NCBI GenBank assembly: GCA_027451345.1
Contig: DAIDJO010000063.1
Location: 1-47,414 of the forward strand
Length of the DNA stretch: 47,414 nt
Source: Solirubrobacterales bacterium
GTDB lineage: Bacteria; Actinomycetota; Thermoleophilia; Solirubrobacterales; Solirubrobacteraceae
Direction of reading: 5' to 3'
Shown one piece after another: positions 31,262 through 38,888 of the stretch. A model generated the notes under the pieces. That model did not search any database and was not told the origin of the DNA. It was given only the letters and a program-made list of their open reading frames with translations. Position 1 is the first letter of the stretch, and each line of letters begins with the position of its first letter. The translations under genes were made by a program, and so were the position numbers.

Positions 31262-31301
31262 GACCGAAACCAGTGTACGGGCGCGCCGGCGGGGCGACCG
31301 C

Positions 31302-33005
31302 TCAGACGCGAGCGAACTGCTCGGACCCGCCGGTCTTCTGCAGGCGGCCGGTCTGCGCCTCGACCTCGAGGCGGATGTCGCGCATCGGCTCCACCGAGCG
31401 CACGCGCGGGATCACGTCGAAGTTGTTCACCGGGGGCGGCGAGGTCGTGTACCACTCCAGCGTGTTGCCCTTCCACGGGTCGGGCCCGGCGATCTTGCCG
31501 TGCTTGTAGCTGCGCAGGAAGTTGTAGACCGACATCAGGATGCCGATGGCCAGGATGTAGGAGCCGATCGACGAGATCAGGTTGTACGTCGACCATCCCA
31601 TCCCGGGCTGGTAGGTGTAGATCCGTCGCGGCATGCCCGAGAGGCCGAGGGCGTGCTGAACGAAGAACGTCGCGTTGAAGCCGATGAACGTGACCCAGAA
31701 CGACACCTTGCCGAGCCGCTCGTTGCAGAGCCGGCCGGTCATCTTCGGGTACCAGTAGTAGGTCCCCGCCATGATCGCGAACACGGCGCCGCCCATCAGC
31801 ACGTAGTGGAAGTGGGCGACGACGAAGTACGTGTCGTTCAGCTGCCAGTCGACCGGGAAGGTCGCCAGGAAGATGCCGGTGATGCCACCGATGAGGAACA
31901 CGATCAGGAAGCCGATCGCGTACATCATCGACGCGGTCATGACCAGCGATCCGCGCCAGAGCGTCGCCGTCCAGTTGAAGATCTTGACGCCCGTGGGGAT
32001 CCCGATGAGGAACGAGCTCAGCATGAAGAAGCCGAGCACGACGAGCGGCATCGGCGCCGTGAACAGGTGGTGGGCCCACACGAGCGTCGAGAGGAACGCG
32101 ATCACGATCGTGGAGGCCGCGATTGCCTTGTACCCGAAGATCGGCTTGCGCGCGAAGACCGGGAGGACCTCCGAGATGATGCCGAACCCCGGGAGGATCA
32201 TGATGTAGACCTCGGGGTGCCCGAAGAACCAGAACAGGTTCTCCCACAGCACCGGGGAGCCGTGGTGGGTCGGATCGAACCAGTGCGTGCCGAAGTGCCG
32301 GTCGGTCAGCAGCATCGTCACCGCCGCCGCGACGACGGGCAGGGCGATGATCAGCAGCACCGCATAGATCAGGATCGACCAGATGAACAGCGGCAGCCGG
32401 CCCCACGTCATGCCGGGCGCCCGCATGTTGGCGATCGTCACGTAGAAGTTGATCGCGCCGACGATCGACGAGATACCGGTGAGGTGGATGAGGAAGATCC
32501 AGGCGTCCTGGCCGCCGCTCGGGGAGTATTGCGTGCTCGAGAGTGGCGGGTAGCTCCACCAGCCCGCCTGGGGCGGCTGGTAGAACAGCGTGGCGTAGAA
32601 GACGATGCCGCCCATCAGCAGCAGCCAGAAGGAGAGCGCGTTGAGCCGCGGGAAGGCCATGTCGCGCGCGCCGATCATCAGCGGCACGAAGTAGTTGCCG
32701 AAGCCGGCCATGACCGGCACGACGAACAGGAAGATCATCGTCGTCCCGTGCAGCGTCAGCAGCTGGTTGTAGTGCTCGCCGCTGATCAGCGTGTTGTTCG
32801 GCACCGCGAGCTGGGACCGCATCAGCAGCGCCTCGACCCCACCGAGCAGGAAGAACACGAAGGTGAGGACGAGGTACATGATCCCGATCTTCTTGTGATC
32901 GGTCGTCAGCACCCAGTCGAGCCACAGCTTGGTCTTCCGGGGCCGGTGCACCTCGTGGACGAGAATCTGGGGGACCGGTCGGAGCGCGTGATCCGTTGTA
33001 CTCAT
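31302..33005 (-). CDS. coxA: Cytochrome c oxidase subunit I (aa3-type)
   Basis: Catalytic haem-copper subunit, 567 residues with twelve helices. Ligands are visible: His86 (LTLHGTTM) and the later VAHFHYVLMGG pair for the haems, and CuB ligands His in FGHPEVYI (with the cross-linked Tyr) plus WAHHLF. The HPEVY sequence places it in the A1 subclass with a Glu at the end of the D pathway. ATG 33005 was chosen over the longer upstream frame, since MSTTDH matches the start of the subunit IV-like protein. It is 22 bases downstream of coxB. Quinol versus cytochrome c specificity is decided by subunit II, which has a CuA site. Confidence 0.96.
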   Translation of the reverse strand: MSTTDHALRPVPQILVHEVHRPRKTKLWLDWVLTTDHKKIGIMYLVLTFVFFLLGGVEALLMRSQLAVPNNTLISGEHYNQLLTLHGTTMIFLFVVPVMAGFGNYFVPLMIGARDMAFPRLNALSFWLLLMGGIVFYATLFYQPPQAGWWSYPPLSSTQYSPSGGQDAWIFLIHLTGISSIVGAINFYVTIANMRAPGMTWGRLPLFIWSILIYAVLLIIALPVVAAAVTMLLTDRHFGTHWFDPTHHGSPVLWENLFWFFGHPEVYIMILPGFGIISEVLPVFARKPIFGYKAIAASTIVIAFLSTLVWAHHLFTAPMPLVVLGFFMLSSFLIGIPTGVKIFNWTATLWRGSLVMTASMMYAIGFLIVFLIGGITGIFLATFPVDWQLNDTYFVVAHFHYVLMGGAVFAIMAGTYYWYPKMTGRLCNERLGKVSFWVTFIGFNATFFVQHALGLSGMPRRIYTYQPGMGWSTYNLISSIGSYILAIGILMSVYNFLRSYKHGKIAGPDPWKGNTLEWYTTSPPPVNNFDVIPRVRSVEPMRDIRLEVEAQTGRLQKTGGSEQFARV

Positions 33006-33027
33006 GTGCCTGAAATCCGCTTGCTGG

Positions 33028-33960
33028 TTAGAAGTTGCCGCTTGAGGAGAGGATGCCCTGCTTGGCCAGATACTGCCGGATCTGGCCGACCTGGGCATTC
33101 TGCTGCGAGACGAGCTGACGCTGCTGCGCGATCCAGGCCGTGTACTGCCTGGGCGTGACGACCTTGACGAGCGCCGTCATGAAGGCGTGCTCGGTGCCGC
33201 ACAGCTGCGCGCACTGGCCGTGGTAGAGCTCGTTGGCGTGCAGCGCCTTGAACCACGTGTAGGTGGTGAAGCCGGGAACGGCGTCGACCTTGCCACCGAG
33301 GGCCGGGATCCACCAGGCGTGGATGACGTCGCTGGACTGGATCAGCAGATCGACGGTCACGCCGGCCGGAACCACCATCTCCTGGTACGAGTACGGCAGA
33401 CGGTCCTGCCACGCCGCCTTGTTGCAGCCCGCCCCGTAGGTGTAGCGCCAGATGAACTGGCGGCCGGTCACGCAGATCGTGAGCTTCTGGCCGCTCGGCG
33501 GGGTGGGCGCCGTGAGGGAGGCGGAGAGCACCGCGCTCGCGCTCGCGTCCGAGTTGGGCGGGTTGACGATGCTCGGGAGCTTGATGAACGTGACCGTGGC
33601 GATGACGACCAGGATCAGGGCCGCCCCGAGCGTCAGGCCGAGCTCCAACCGGGTGTTGCCGTGGATCTGCAGCGCGACCGGGTTCTTGTGCGCCCGGAAC
33701 TTCCACACCGAGTAGAGCACGAAGCTCATGACGCCGAGGAAGACCACGACGGCCATGCCGAAGATGATGTCGTAGAGGGTCGCGATGCTCGTCGCGTTCG
33801 GCGAGGCCCCCGACTTCAGGGTGCAGCAGGCGGCGGAGGCGCTCTGTGCCGCCGCCAGATAGACGCCGACGGAGAGCGGTCCGGCCAGAGCGAGGATCCG
33901 GACGCCGTTACGCCGCGCGGCGCTGAGAAGAGCTCGAACGAAAGTCACTGCTCGGCGCAT
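33028..33960 (-). CDS. coxB: Cytochrome c oxidase subunit II with CuA site
   Basis: Electron entry subunit, about 310 residues. Two N-terminal membrane helices (about 62-87 and 105-128) follow a signal-like stretch; adjacent Cys45 and Cys46 may allow lipidation after cleavage. The C-terminal cupredoxin domain carries the CuA ligands His214 (DVIHAWW), Cys250, Cys254, His258 and Met261 (CAQLCGTEHAFM), so it accepts electrons from a cytochrome c. TATAAG lies directly before ATG 33960, which suggests that translation may in fact begin at GTG 33948 on a leaderless mRNA. It is divergent from the PAP2 gene. No cytochrome c domain is fused at the C terminus. Confidence 0.94.
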   Translation of the reverse strand: MRRAVTFVRALLSAARRNGVRILALAGPLSVGVYLAAAQSASAACCTLKSGASPNATSIATLYDIIFGMAVVVFLGVMSFVLYSVWKFRAHKNPVALQIHGNTRLELGLTLGAALILVVIATVTFIKLPSIVNPPNSDASASAVLSASLTAPTPPSGQKLTICVTGRQFIWRYTYGAGCNKAAWQDRLPYSYQEMVVPAGVTVDLLIQSSDVIHAWWIPALGGKVDAVPGFTTYTWFKALHANELYHGQCAQLCGTEHAFMTALVKVVTPRQYTAWIAQQRQLVSQQNAQVGQIRQYLAKQGILSSSGNF

Positions 33961-34015
33961 CTTATAGGGCCGCGCAGCAACGTGACTGCACCGGCAATGC
34001 GGTGACCCCGGTTTC

Positions 34016-34021
34016 TATACT
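34016..34021 (+). promoter_or_regulatory. -10 element of the PAP2 gene
   Basis: TATACT at 34016-34021, predicted start of transcription near 34028, two bases before the TTG start codon at 34030. The 69-base gap also holds TATAAG for coxB on the other strand, so the two promoters face away from each other. Confidence 0.5.
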
Positions 34022-34029
34022 CGCGGCGC

Positions 34030-35016
34030 TTGCGACTGTCGAGGGCGATCCGAGGGACGGCGTGGGCGCTCGTGGCGGCGGGCGCCGCCGCGCCCCTACT
34101 CCGACGCAGACTCGACCTTCCCCGGGGGCCGGTGCTCGTCACCGCCGGCGCGGCGCCCGCCGCGCTGTGTGTCGCCCTGCCGCGCGGGCGCGGGCGGGAC
34201 ATCGCCGTCTGCACGATGCAGATGTGGGCCTACCTCGCCGCCTACGAGATGCCCAACGACGACCCGCAGTCGCTCCGCGACCGCGTGCACGTCGACTACC
34301 CGGTCCAGATCGATCGGATCCTCGGCCTCGGCAAGATCCCCACCGAGCGGCTGCAGAAGCTGTTCAGCCGCGCGGGCGAGATCAACCGCTTCGAGCGCGT
34401 GCTCGTCTGGTCGCACTGGGCCTGGTTCGCCGTGCCGCACCTCGCCGTGGCCTATGTCGCGCTGCGCCGCCCGCGGGAGCTGGGCACGGCGGCCGCCCGC
34501 ATGTACGCCGTCTTCGACCTCGGGGCGATCGTGTACTGGGTGCTGCCCACCGCTCCGCCCTGGTGGGCGGCGGCGCACGGCTACATCGAGGAGCTCGACG
34601 GCCATGTCGACGTCGGCGAGTCCGGGCATCGCAACGACCGGACCGGGTTGCCCCTGCCGGTCCGCCGCATGATGCTCGAATACGGCGAGCGGTTCTGGGG
34701 TCGCCGCTGGAACGATCTTTACGATGTGCTCGGAGGGAATCCACTCGCCGCCATGCCGTCGCTGCACTTCGCCACCTCCCTGATGGCCGCCCGACTGCTC
34801 TCAGAGGTCGACCCCGTGGCGGGCGCGGTCGGCTGGGCGTATGCCACGACCCTCGGGCTCGCGCTCGTCTACCTCGGCGAGCATTACGCCGTGGACGTCA
34901 TCGCGGGGGGCGCCCTGGCCGAGGCCGTCCATCGCGGCGCGGCGCCGGTGACCCCGGCCGTCCACGTCCTCACACGGACGCTGCGGCGCCTGCGCGCCCT
35001 GGCCGAGGACGGCTAG
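34030..35016 (+). CDS. PAP2-superfamily membrane phosphatase (inositolphosphotransferase-like)
   Basis: A 328-residue membrane protein starting at TTG 34030. The PAP2 acid-phosphatase motifs C2 (AAMPSLHFATS, His246) and C3 (GEHYAVDVIAGG, His285 with Asp289) are intact; the first motif is divergent, as in Aur1/Ipt1-like proteins. It probably dephosphorylates or transfers a lipid phosphate on the outer membrane face. It is followed 7 bases later by a UPF0104 flippase-like protein, a pairing that suggests lipid or glycolipid export. Confidence 0.85.
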   Translation: MRLSRAIRGTAWALVAAGAAAPLLRRRLDLPRGPVLVTAGAAPAALCVALPRGRGRDIAVCTMQMWAYLAAYEMPNDDPQSLRDRVHVDYPVQIDRILGLGKIPTERLQKLFSRAGEINRFERVLVWSHWAWFAVPHLAVAYVALRRPRELGTAAARMYAVFDLGAIVYWVLPTAPPWWAAAHGYIEELDGHVDVGESGHRNDRTGLPLPVRRMMLEYGERFWGRRWNDLYDVLGGNPLAAMPSLHFATSLMAARLLSEVDPVAGAVGWAYATTLGLALVYLGEHYAVDVIAGGALAEAVHRGAAPVTPAVHVLTRTLRRLRALAEDG

Positions 35017-35022
35017 GCCGAG

Positions 35023-36171
35023 ATGGCCGAGCAGCCACAGACCGACCGTGTCTCGCCTGCTGCCGGCCCGCTTGCCGGCAGCGGCGCCCCGCCGCCGCAG
35101 ACGGACGACGCGGGCCGCGAGGTGATGCCCCGGCTCGTGGTGACGCGCGGGCGGATCATCGCCTCGCTCGTCTTCGTCGTCGGCATCGTCGTCTTCCTCT
35201 ACCTCGGGCTGCCGAAGCTCGTCGGCTTCGGCGCGAGCATCAAGCGACTGGGTGAGGGGAACGCGTGGTGGCTCGCGGGCGCCGCGATGCTCGAGTTCCT
35301 GTCGTTCTGCGGGTACATCGCCCTGTTCCGGGTCGTCTTCGTCCAGCGCAGCTCGCGCATCGGCTGGCGCGAGAGCTACCAGATCACGTTGGCCGGGTTG
35401 GCGGCGACGCGCCTGTTCGCCGCCGCCGGGGCGGGCGGGATCGCCCTGACGGCGTGGGCGCTCCGCCGCTCGGGGATGGAGCGTCGGCTCGTCGCCTCGC
35501 GCATGATCGCCTTCATGGCGCTCCTCTACGGGGTCTACATGAGCGTGCTGGTGATCGACGGGGTGGGGCTCTATCTCGGCCTCTGGCCGGGCGCCGCACC
35601 GTTCGCCATCACCGTCATTCCGGCGATCTTCGGCGCGGGCGTCATCGCCCTGTTCCTCTGCATCTCGCTGCTGCCGCGCGACTTCGACCGTCTGATGAGC
35701 GCCCGCGCCTCGCGCAGCGGGGTGACGAGCCGCCTCGCCCGGCGGCTCGTCACCGCCCCCACCGCCGCGGCGACCGGCGTGCGCACGGCGATCGCGCTCG
35801 TGCGCAGCGGGGACCCCGGCCTGCTCGGCGCCGTCGCCTGGTGGGGGTTTGACATCGCCACGCTGTGGGCGTGCTTTCACGCCTTTGGCTACGCGCCGCA
35901 CAAGGGCGTGATCGTGATGGCGTACTTCGTCGGCTGGATCGCCAACACGCTGCCGCTGCCGGGCGGCATCGGCGGCGTCGAGGGAGGCCTGATCGGCGCC
36001 TTCACGGCCTTTGGGGTCAGCGTGCAGGGGGCGGTCGTGGCGGTGCTCGCCTACCGCGCCTTTTCCTTCTGGCTGCCGACGCTTCCGGGCGCGGTCGCGT
36101 ACTTCCAGCTGCGCTACACGGTGCGGGCGTGGGATGCGGGCGACCGCGGCGTGGCGCCCACCTCCCCCTGA
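35023..36171 (+). CDS. UPF0104/lysyltransferase-TM-like integral membrane protein (flippase-like domain)
   Basis: A 382-residue polytopic protein with about eight helices after a disordered 40-residue N terminus. It carries conserved UPF0104 features: AWWLAGAAMLEFLSFCGYI, TRLFAAAGAGGIALTAWALRRSG and FVGWIANTLPLPGGIGGVEGGLIG. This is the domain fused to MprF in Firmicutes as lipid flippase and found alone as YbhN. It is co-transcribed with the PAP2 gene. The transported lipid is unknown; phosphatidylglycerol or a glycolipid are the candidates. Confidence 0.85.
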   Translation: MAEQPQTDRVSPAAGPLAGSGAPPPQTDDAGREVMPRLVVTRGRIIASLVFVVGIVVFLYLGLPKLVGFGASIKRLGEGNAWWLAGAAMLEFLSFCGYIALFRVVFVQRSSRIGWRESYQITLAGLAATRLFAAAGAGGIALTAWALRRSGMERRLVASRMIAFMALLYGVYMSVLVIDGVGLYLGLWPGAAPFAITVIPAIFGAGVIALFLCISLLPRDFDRLMSARASRSGVTSRLARRLVTAPTAAATGVRTAIALVRSGDPGLLGAVAWWGFDIATLWACFHAFGYAPHKGVIVMAYFVGWIANTLPLPGGIGGVEGGLIGAFTAFGVSVQGAVVAVLAYRAFSFWLPTLPGAVAYFQLRYTVRAWDAGDRGVAPTSP

Positions 36172-36206
36172 CGGCACCCCTGCGCGGCGTCGCCGGACGC
36201 TGAACC

Positions 36207-36212
36207 TATACT
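36207..36212 (+). promoter_or_regulatory. -10 element of trxB
   Basis: TATACT at 36207-36212 followed by seven bases and GTG 36220 predicts transcription from about 36219, a leaderless start. The upstream 17-18 base position has no clear -35. Confidence 0.5.
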
Positions 36213-36219
36213 TAGTGAA

Positions 36220-37197
36220 GTGACCGAGAACGCATACGAGAACGTCGTGATCGTCGGCAGCGGGCCCGCCGGCTACACCGCCGCGCTCTACACCGCGCGG
36301 GCCAACCTCAACCCGCTGGTGATCGAGGGCTTCGCCTGGGGTGGCCTGCTCCAGCAGACCACCGACGTCGAGAACTTCCCCGGATTCCCGCAGGGCATCA
36401 TGGGCCCCGAACTGATGCAGCAGATGCGCGACCAGGCCGAGCGCTTCGGCGCCCGCCTGGAGACCGACGAGGCCACCTCGGTCGAGCTCTCGCCCGACGG
36501 CGGGCTGCACCGGGTGCACGTCGGCGATGAGGTCCATCTCACCCGCAGCGTGATCCTGGCGATGGGCGCGCAGCACCGCAAGCTCGGCGTTCCCGGCGAG
36601 GAGCTCCTGTCGGGACGCGGCGTGAGCTACTGCGCCACCTGCGATGCCGCCTTCTTCCGCGACGTCCCGACGGTGATCGTCGGGGGCGGCGACTCCGCGA
36701 TGGAGGAGGCGATGTTCCTCGCCAAGTTCGCCTCCCGGGTGGCGATCGTCCACCGCCGCGATGAGTTCCGTGCCTCGAGCATCATGCTCGAGCGCGCCCG
36801 CCAGGTGGCGAACATCGAGTTCCTGACCCCGTTCGCGATCGACGAGTTCCTGGCCGGCGAGAGCGGTTCGCTCAGCGCCGCGCGGCTGCTCAACACGGTG
36901 GACGGGACGACCCGCGAGATCGAGATCGCCGGCGCGTTCATCGCCGTCGGCCACGAGCCGCAGTCACAGCTCGTCGCCGGGCAGGTCGACCTCGATGCCA
37001 ACGGCTACGTCGTGACGGCCGGCCGCTCCACCCGCACGAACCTGCCCGGCGTGTTCGCCGCGGGCGACCTGGTGGACCACACCTACCGTCAGGCGATCAC
37101 CGCCGCCGGCTCGGGTTGCCAGGCGGCGCTCGACGCCGAGTGGTACCTGCGCGACACGCCGGCGCCCGCCGGCGACGCGATCAGCGTCGGGGCGTGA
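36220..37197 (+). CDS. trxB: Thioredoxin reductase
   Basis: NADPH-dependent flavoenzyme that reduces thioredoxin. The 325 residues contain the FAD motif GSGPAGYTAALYTARANL, the redox-active YCATCDAAFF with Cys138 and Cys141, NADPH-binding GGGDSAMEEAMFL and HRRDEFRAS, and a C-terminal FAD motif GVFAAGDLVDHTYRQAITAAG. GTG 36220 is the start. No thioredoxin gene is in the window. The last 17 bases overlap the end of the convergent secreted-protein gene. Confidence 0.95.
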   Translation: MTENAYENVVIVGSGPAGYTAALYTARANLNPLVIEGFAWGGLLQQTTDVENFPGFPQGIMGPELMQQMRDQAERFGARLETDEATSVELSPDGGLHRVHVGDEVHLTRSVILAMGAQHRKLGVPGEELLSGRGVSYCATCDAAFFRDVPTVIVGGGDSAMEEAMFLAKFASRVAIVHRRDEFRASSIMLERARQVANIEFLTPFAIDEFLAGESGSLSAARLLNTVDGTTREIEIAGAFIAVGHEPQSQLVAGQVDLDANGYVVTAGRSTRTNLPGVFAAGDLVDHTYRQAITAAGSGCQAALDAEWYLRDTPAPAGDAISVGA

Positions 37198-37978
37198 GCG
37201 CCCGGCCGGCGCGGCCGCGCGACCGGTGGCGGAGGTTGCCGGTGAAGCCGGCGGGGGTCGTGATCTCGAGCGCCGAGTATTCGATCCGCGTGCCCGCGTA
37301 CGTGCACGAGTAGCCGCTCAGCTCGCCGACGACGACCTGCGCGAAGTTCGTCGTTCCGGTCGTGTTGCAGCTCGAGATCGACTTCTTCAGCGGCTTGGAG
37401 TAGATCATCTGCTTCGTGCGGCTCTGGGCGTAGGCGAACTTCGTGGTCGGCTGCTCGATCGAGAGCACCGGAGCCCAGGTCGGGATGGTGAGCGCGAGGA
37501 TCTCCCCACGCACGACCGGCAGCGGGGTGACGAGCGGAAACTCGGCGACCTTCCCGAGCTCGGAGCGGAGCTTGACCACCGAGGTCTGGGCGGCGACGCG
37601 GTACGACGGATGCGTCGGGGTTCCCGTCGGCACGAGCGCGGTGAGCTGCGCCTCGGGTGGACCGCCGTACTTCTGGTCCTCCGCCGCGAGGATCGTCGGC
37701 GTGATCAGGTTCGTCCCGGCCAGGCCGAGGGTGAAGGAGGAGATGATCCCCGAGCGATGGACGGTATCGGGGTTGGCCACCCCGTCCCGCAGCGTCTCGT
37801 AGGCCGTGACCTGCTCGAGGATGATCGTGCAGTTGGCCCCCTGCGCGTCGGCGGGACAGGTGGGCGCCACCAGCGGACTGGTGGTCACACCAACCTGCAC
37901 CTCGGCCGCTGAGGCGGCGGCGGGCAGGGCCGCGGCGGCCGTCACAGCGACCGCCAGGACACGGGCAGCTCTCTTCAT
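37181..37978 (-). CDS. Secreted hypothetical protein (265 aa)
   Basis: Signal peptide MKRAARVLAVAVTAAAALPA followed by AASA cleavage, then a beta-rich domain with PTCPADAQGANCTIILEQVTAY, THPSYRVAAQTSVVKLRSELG and PTWAPVLSIEQPTTKFAY. Four cysteines (two near the N terminus and SCNTTG/YSCTYAG) probably form disulfides. The C terminus is strongly basic (RHRSRGRAGRALTPRR). I do not recognise the family; the pattern suggests a jelly-roll-like exported domain. The gene ends inside the trxB 3' end. Confidence 0.7.
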   Translation of the reverse strand: MKRAARVLAVAVTAAAALPAAASAAEVQVGVTTSPLVAPTCPADAQGANCTIILEQVTAYETLRDGVANPDTVHRSGIISSFTLGLAGTNLITPTILAAEDQKYGGPPEAQLTALVPTGTPTHPSYRVAAQTSVVKLRSELGKVAEFPLVTPLPVVRGEILALTIPTWAPVLSIEQPTTKFAYAQSRTKQMIYSKPLKKSISSCNTTGTTNFAQVVVGELSGYSCTYAGTRIEYSALEITTPAGFTGNLRHRSRGRAGRALTPRR

Positions 37979-38149
37979 ACGACCATTGAACAGGAGTTCA
38001 CGCGCAGAGTTGCGCGAAACGTTGCAGACGCCGCACGGTCGGGAGCCCCGGCGCGCCTCGGGACGAAGCGCTCCGGGAACCCGTCACGGGGGCGGGGATC
38101 ACGCGCGGACGACGCCCGCCGAGGCCCCCGGCCCCGCCACCGCGGGCCG

Positions 38150-38353
38150 TCAGATCTTGGCGACGTTGACGGCCTTCGGGCCCTTCGGCCCAGCCTCTTC
38201 CTCGTAGGACACCTTGGCGCCCTCAGCGAGCGACTTATAACCGTCACTGACGATGCCGCTGTAATGGACGAACAGGTCCCGGCCGCCGTCATCCGGCGTG
38301 ATGAAGCCAAAACCCTTGTCGTCGCTGAACCACTTGACGGTTCCAGTTGCCAT
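38150..38353 (-). CDS. Cold shock domain protein
   Basis: A 67-residue OB-fold RNA chaperone. RNP1 is present as KGFGFI and RNP2 as DLFVHYS, within [20 protein letters not shown]; the C terminus PKAVNV is typical. It binds single-stranded RNA and prevents secondary structure. ATG 38353 has a good AAGGGGA ribosome site. The 111 bases upstream, to the HIT gene, form a long 5' leader, as is usual for regulated csp genes. The 171 bases to the secreted-protein gene hold nothing I can assign. Confidence 0.95.
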   Translation of the reverse strand: MATGTVKWFSDDKGFGFITPDDGGRDLFVHYSGIVSDGYKSLAEGAKVSYEEEAGPKGPKAVNVAKI

Positions 38354-38464
38354 GTATGAATCCCCTTCGGCCCTGCTGGCAATAGCTCGCTGGGTGCCCC
38401 TGTGGCCCCCGGCAGATCACGGAAACCGTATCAGGGAGCCGCGCCGGGCTCGACGGATGTTTGG

Positions 38465-38878
38465 TTAACGCCGCTCGCGCAGCGTGTCGGCCGCCGCGGC
38501 GATGTCCGCCATGTCCCCGGGCGCCGGCTCCCACGGGAGCCGCAATGGGTCCCCGGCGTAGCGCGGGATGACGTGCACGTGGAAGTGGAAGACCGTCTGC
38601 CACGCCTCGGAGCGGCAGGAGTTGATCAGGTTCACCCCGGGCGCGCCGAGCCGGTCCCGTACGCGCAGCGCCTGGCGCTGCGCGGCGACCGCCACGGCCG
38701 CGAGCTCCTCGGGCTCGATCTCCCAGAGGTCGGCGGCGTGGCGCCTGGGCATGACGAGCGCATGCCCGCGCGTGGCCGGAGCGACGTCCATGAACGTCAC
38801 CGTCCGCTCGTCCTGCTCGATGATCTGAGCCGGGATCTCGCCGGCGACGATCCGGCAGAAGATGCAGTCGGTGGCCAT
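38465..38878 (-). CDS. HIT (histidine triad) family hydrolase
   Basis: A 137-residue HIT protein that hydrolyses nucleoside phosphoramidates or dinucleoside polyphosphates. CIFCRIVAGEIPA opens the protein and the triad HFHVHV (His98, His100, His102) is intact. The Cys5 and Cys8 pair is the possible zinc site found in this branch. The C-terminal tail is longer than in HinT. It lies 10 bases downstream of the nucleotidyltransferase gene, probably in the same operon. Confidence 0.93.
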   Translation of the reverse strand: MATDCIFCRIVAGEIPAQIIEQDERTVTFMDVAPATRGHALVMPRRHAADLWEIEPEELAAVAVAAQRQALRVRDRLGAPGVNLINSCRSEAWQTVFHFHVHVIPRYAGDPLRLPWEPAPGDMADIAAAADTLRERR

Positions 38879-38888
38879 CGGCTGGAGC

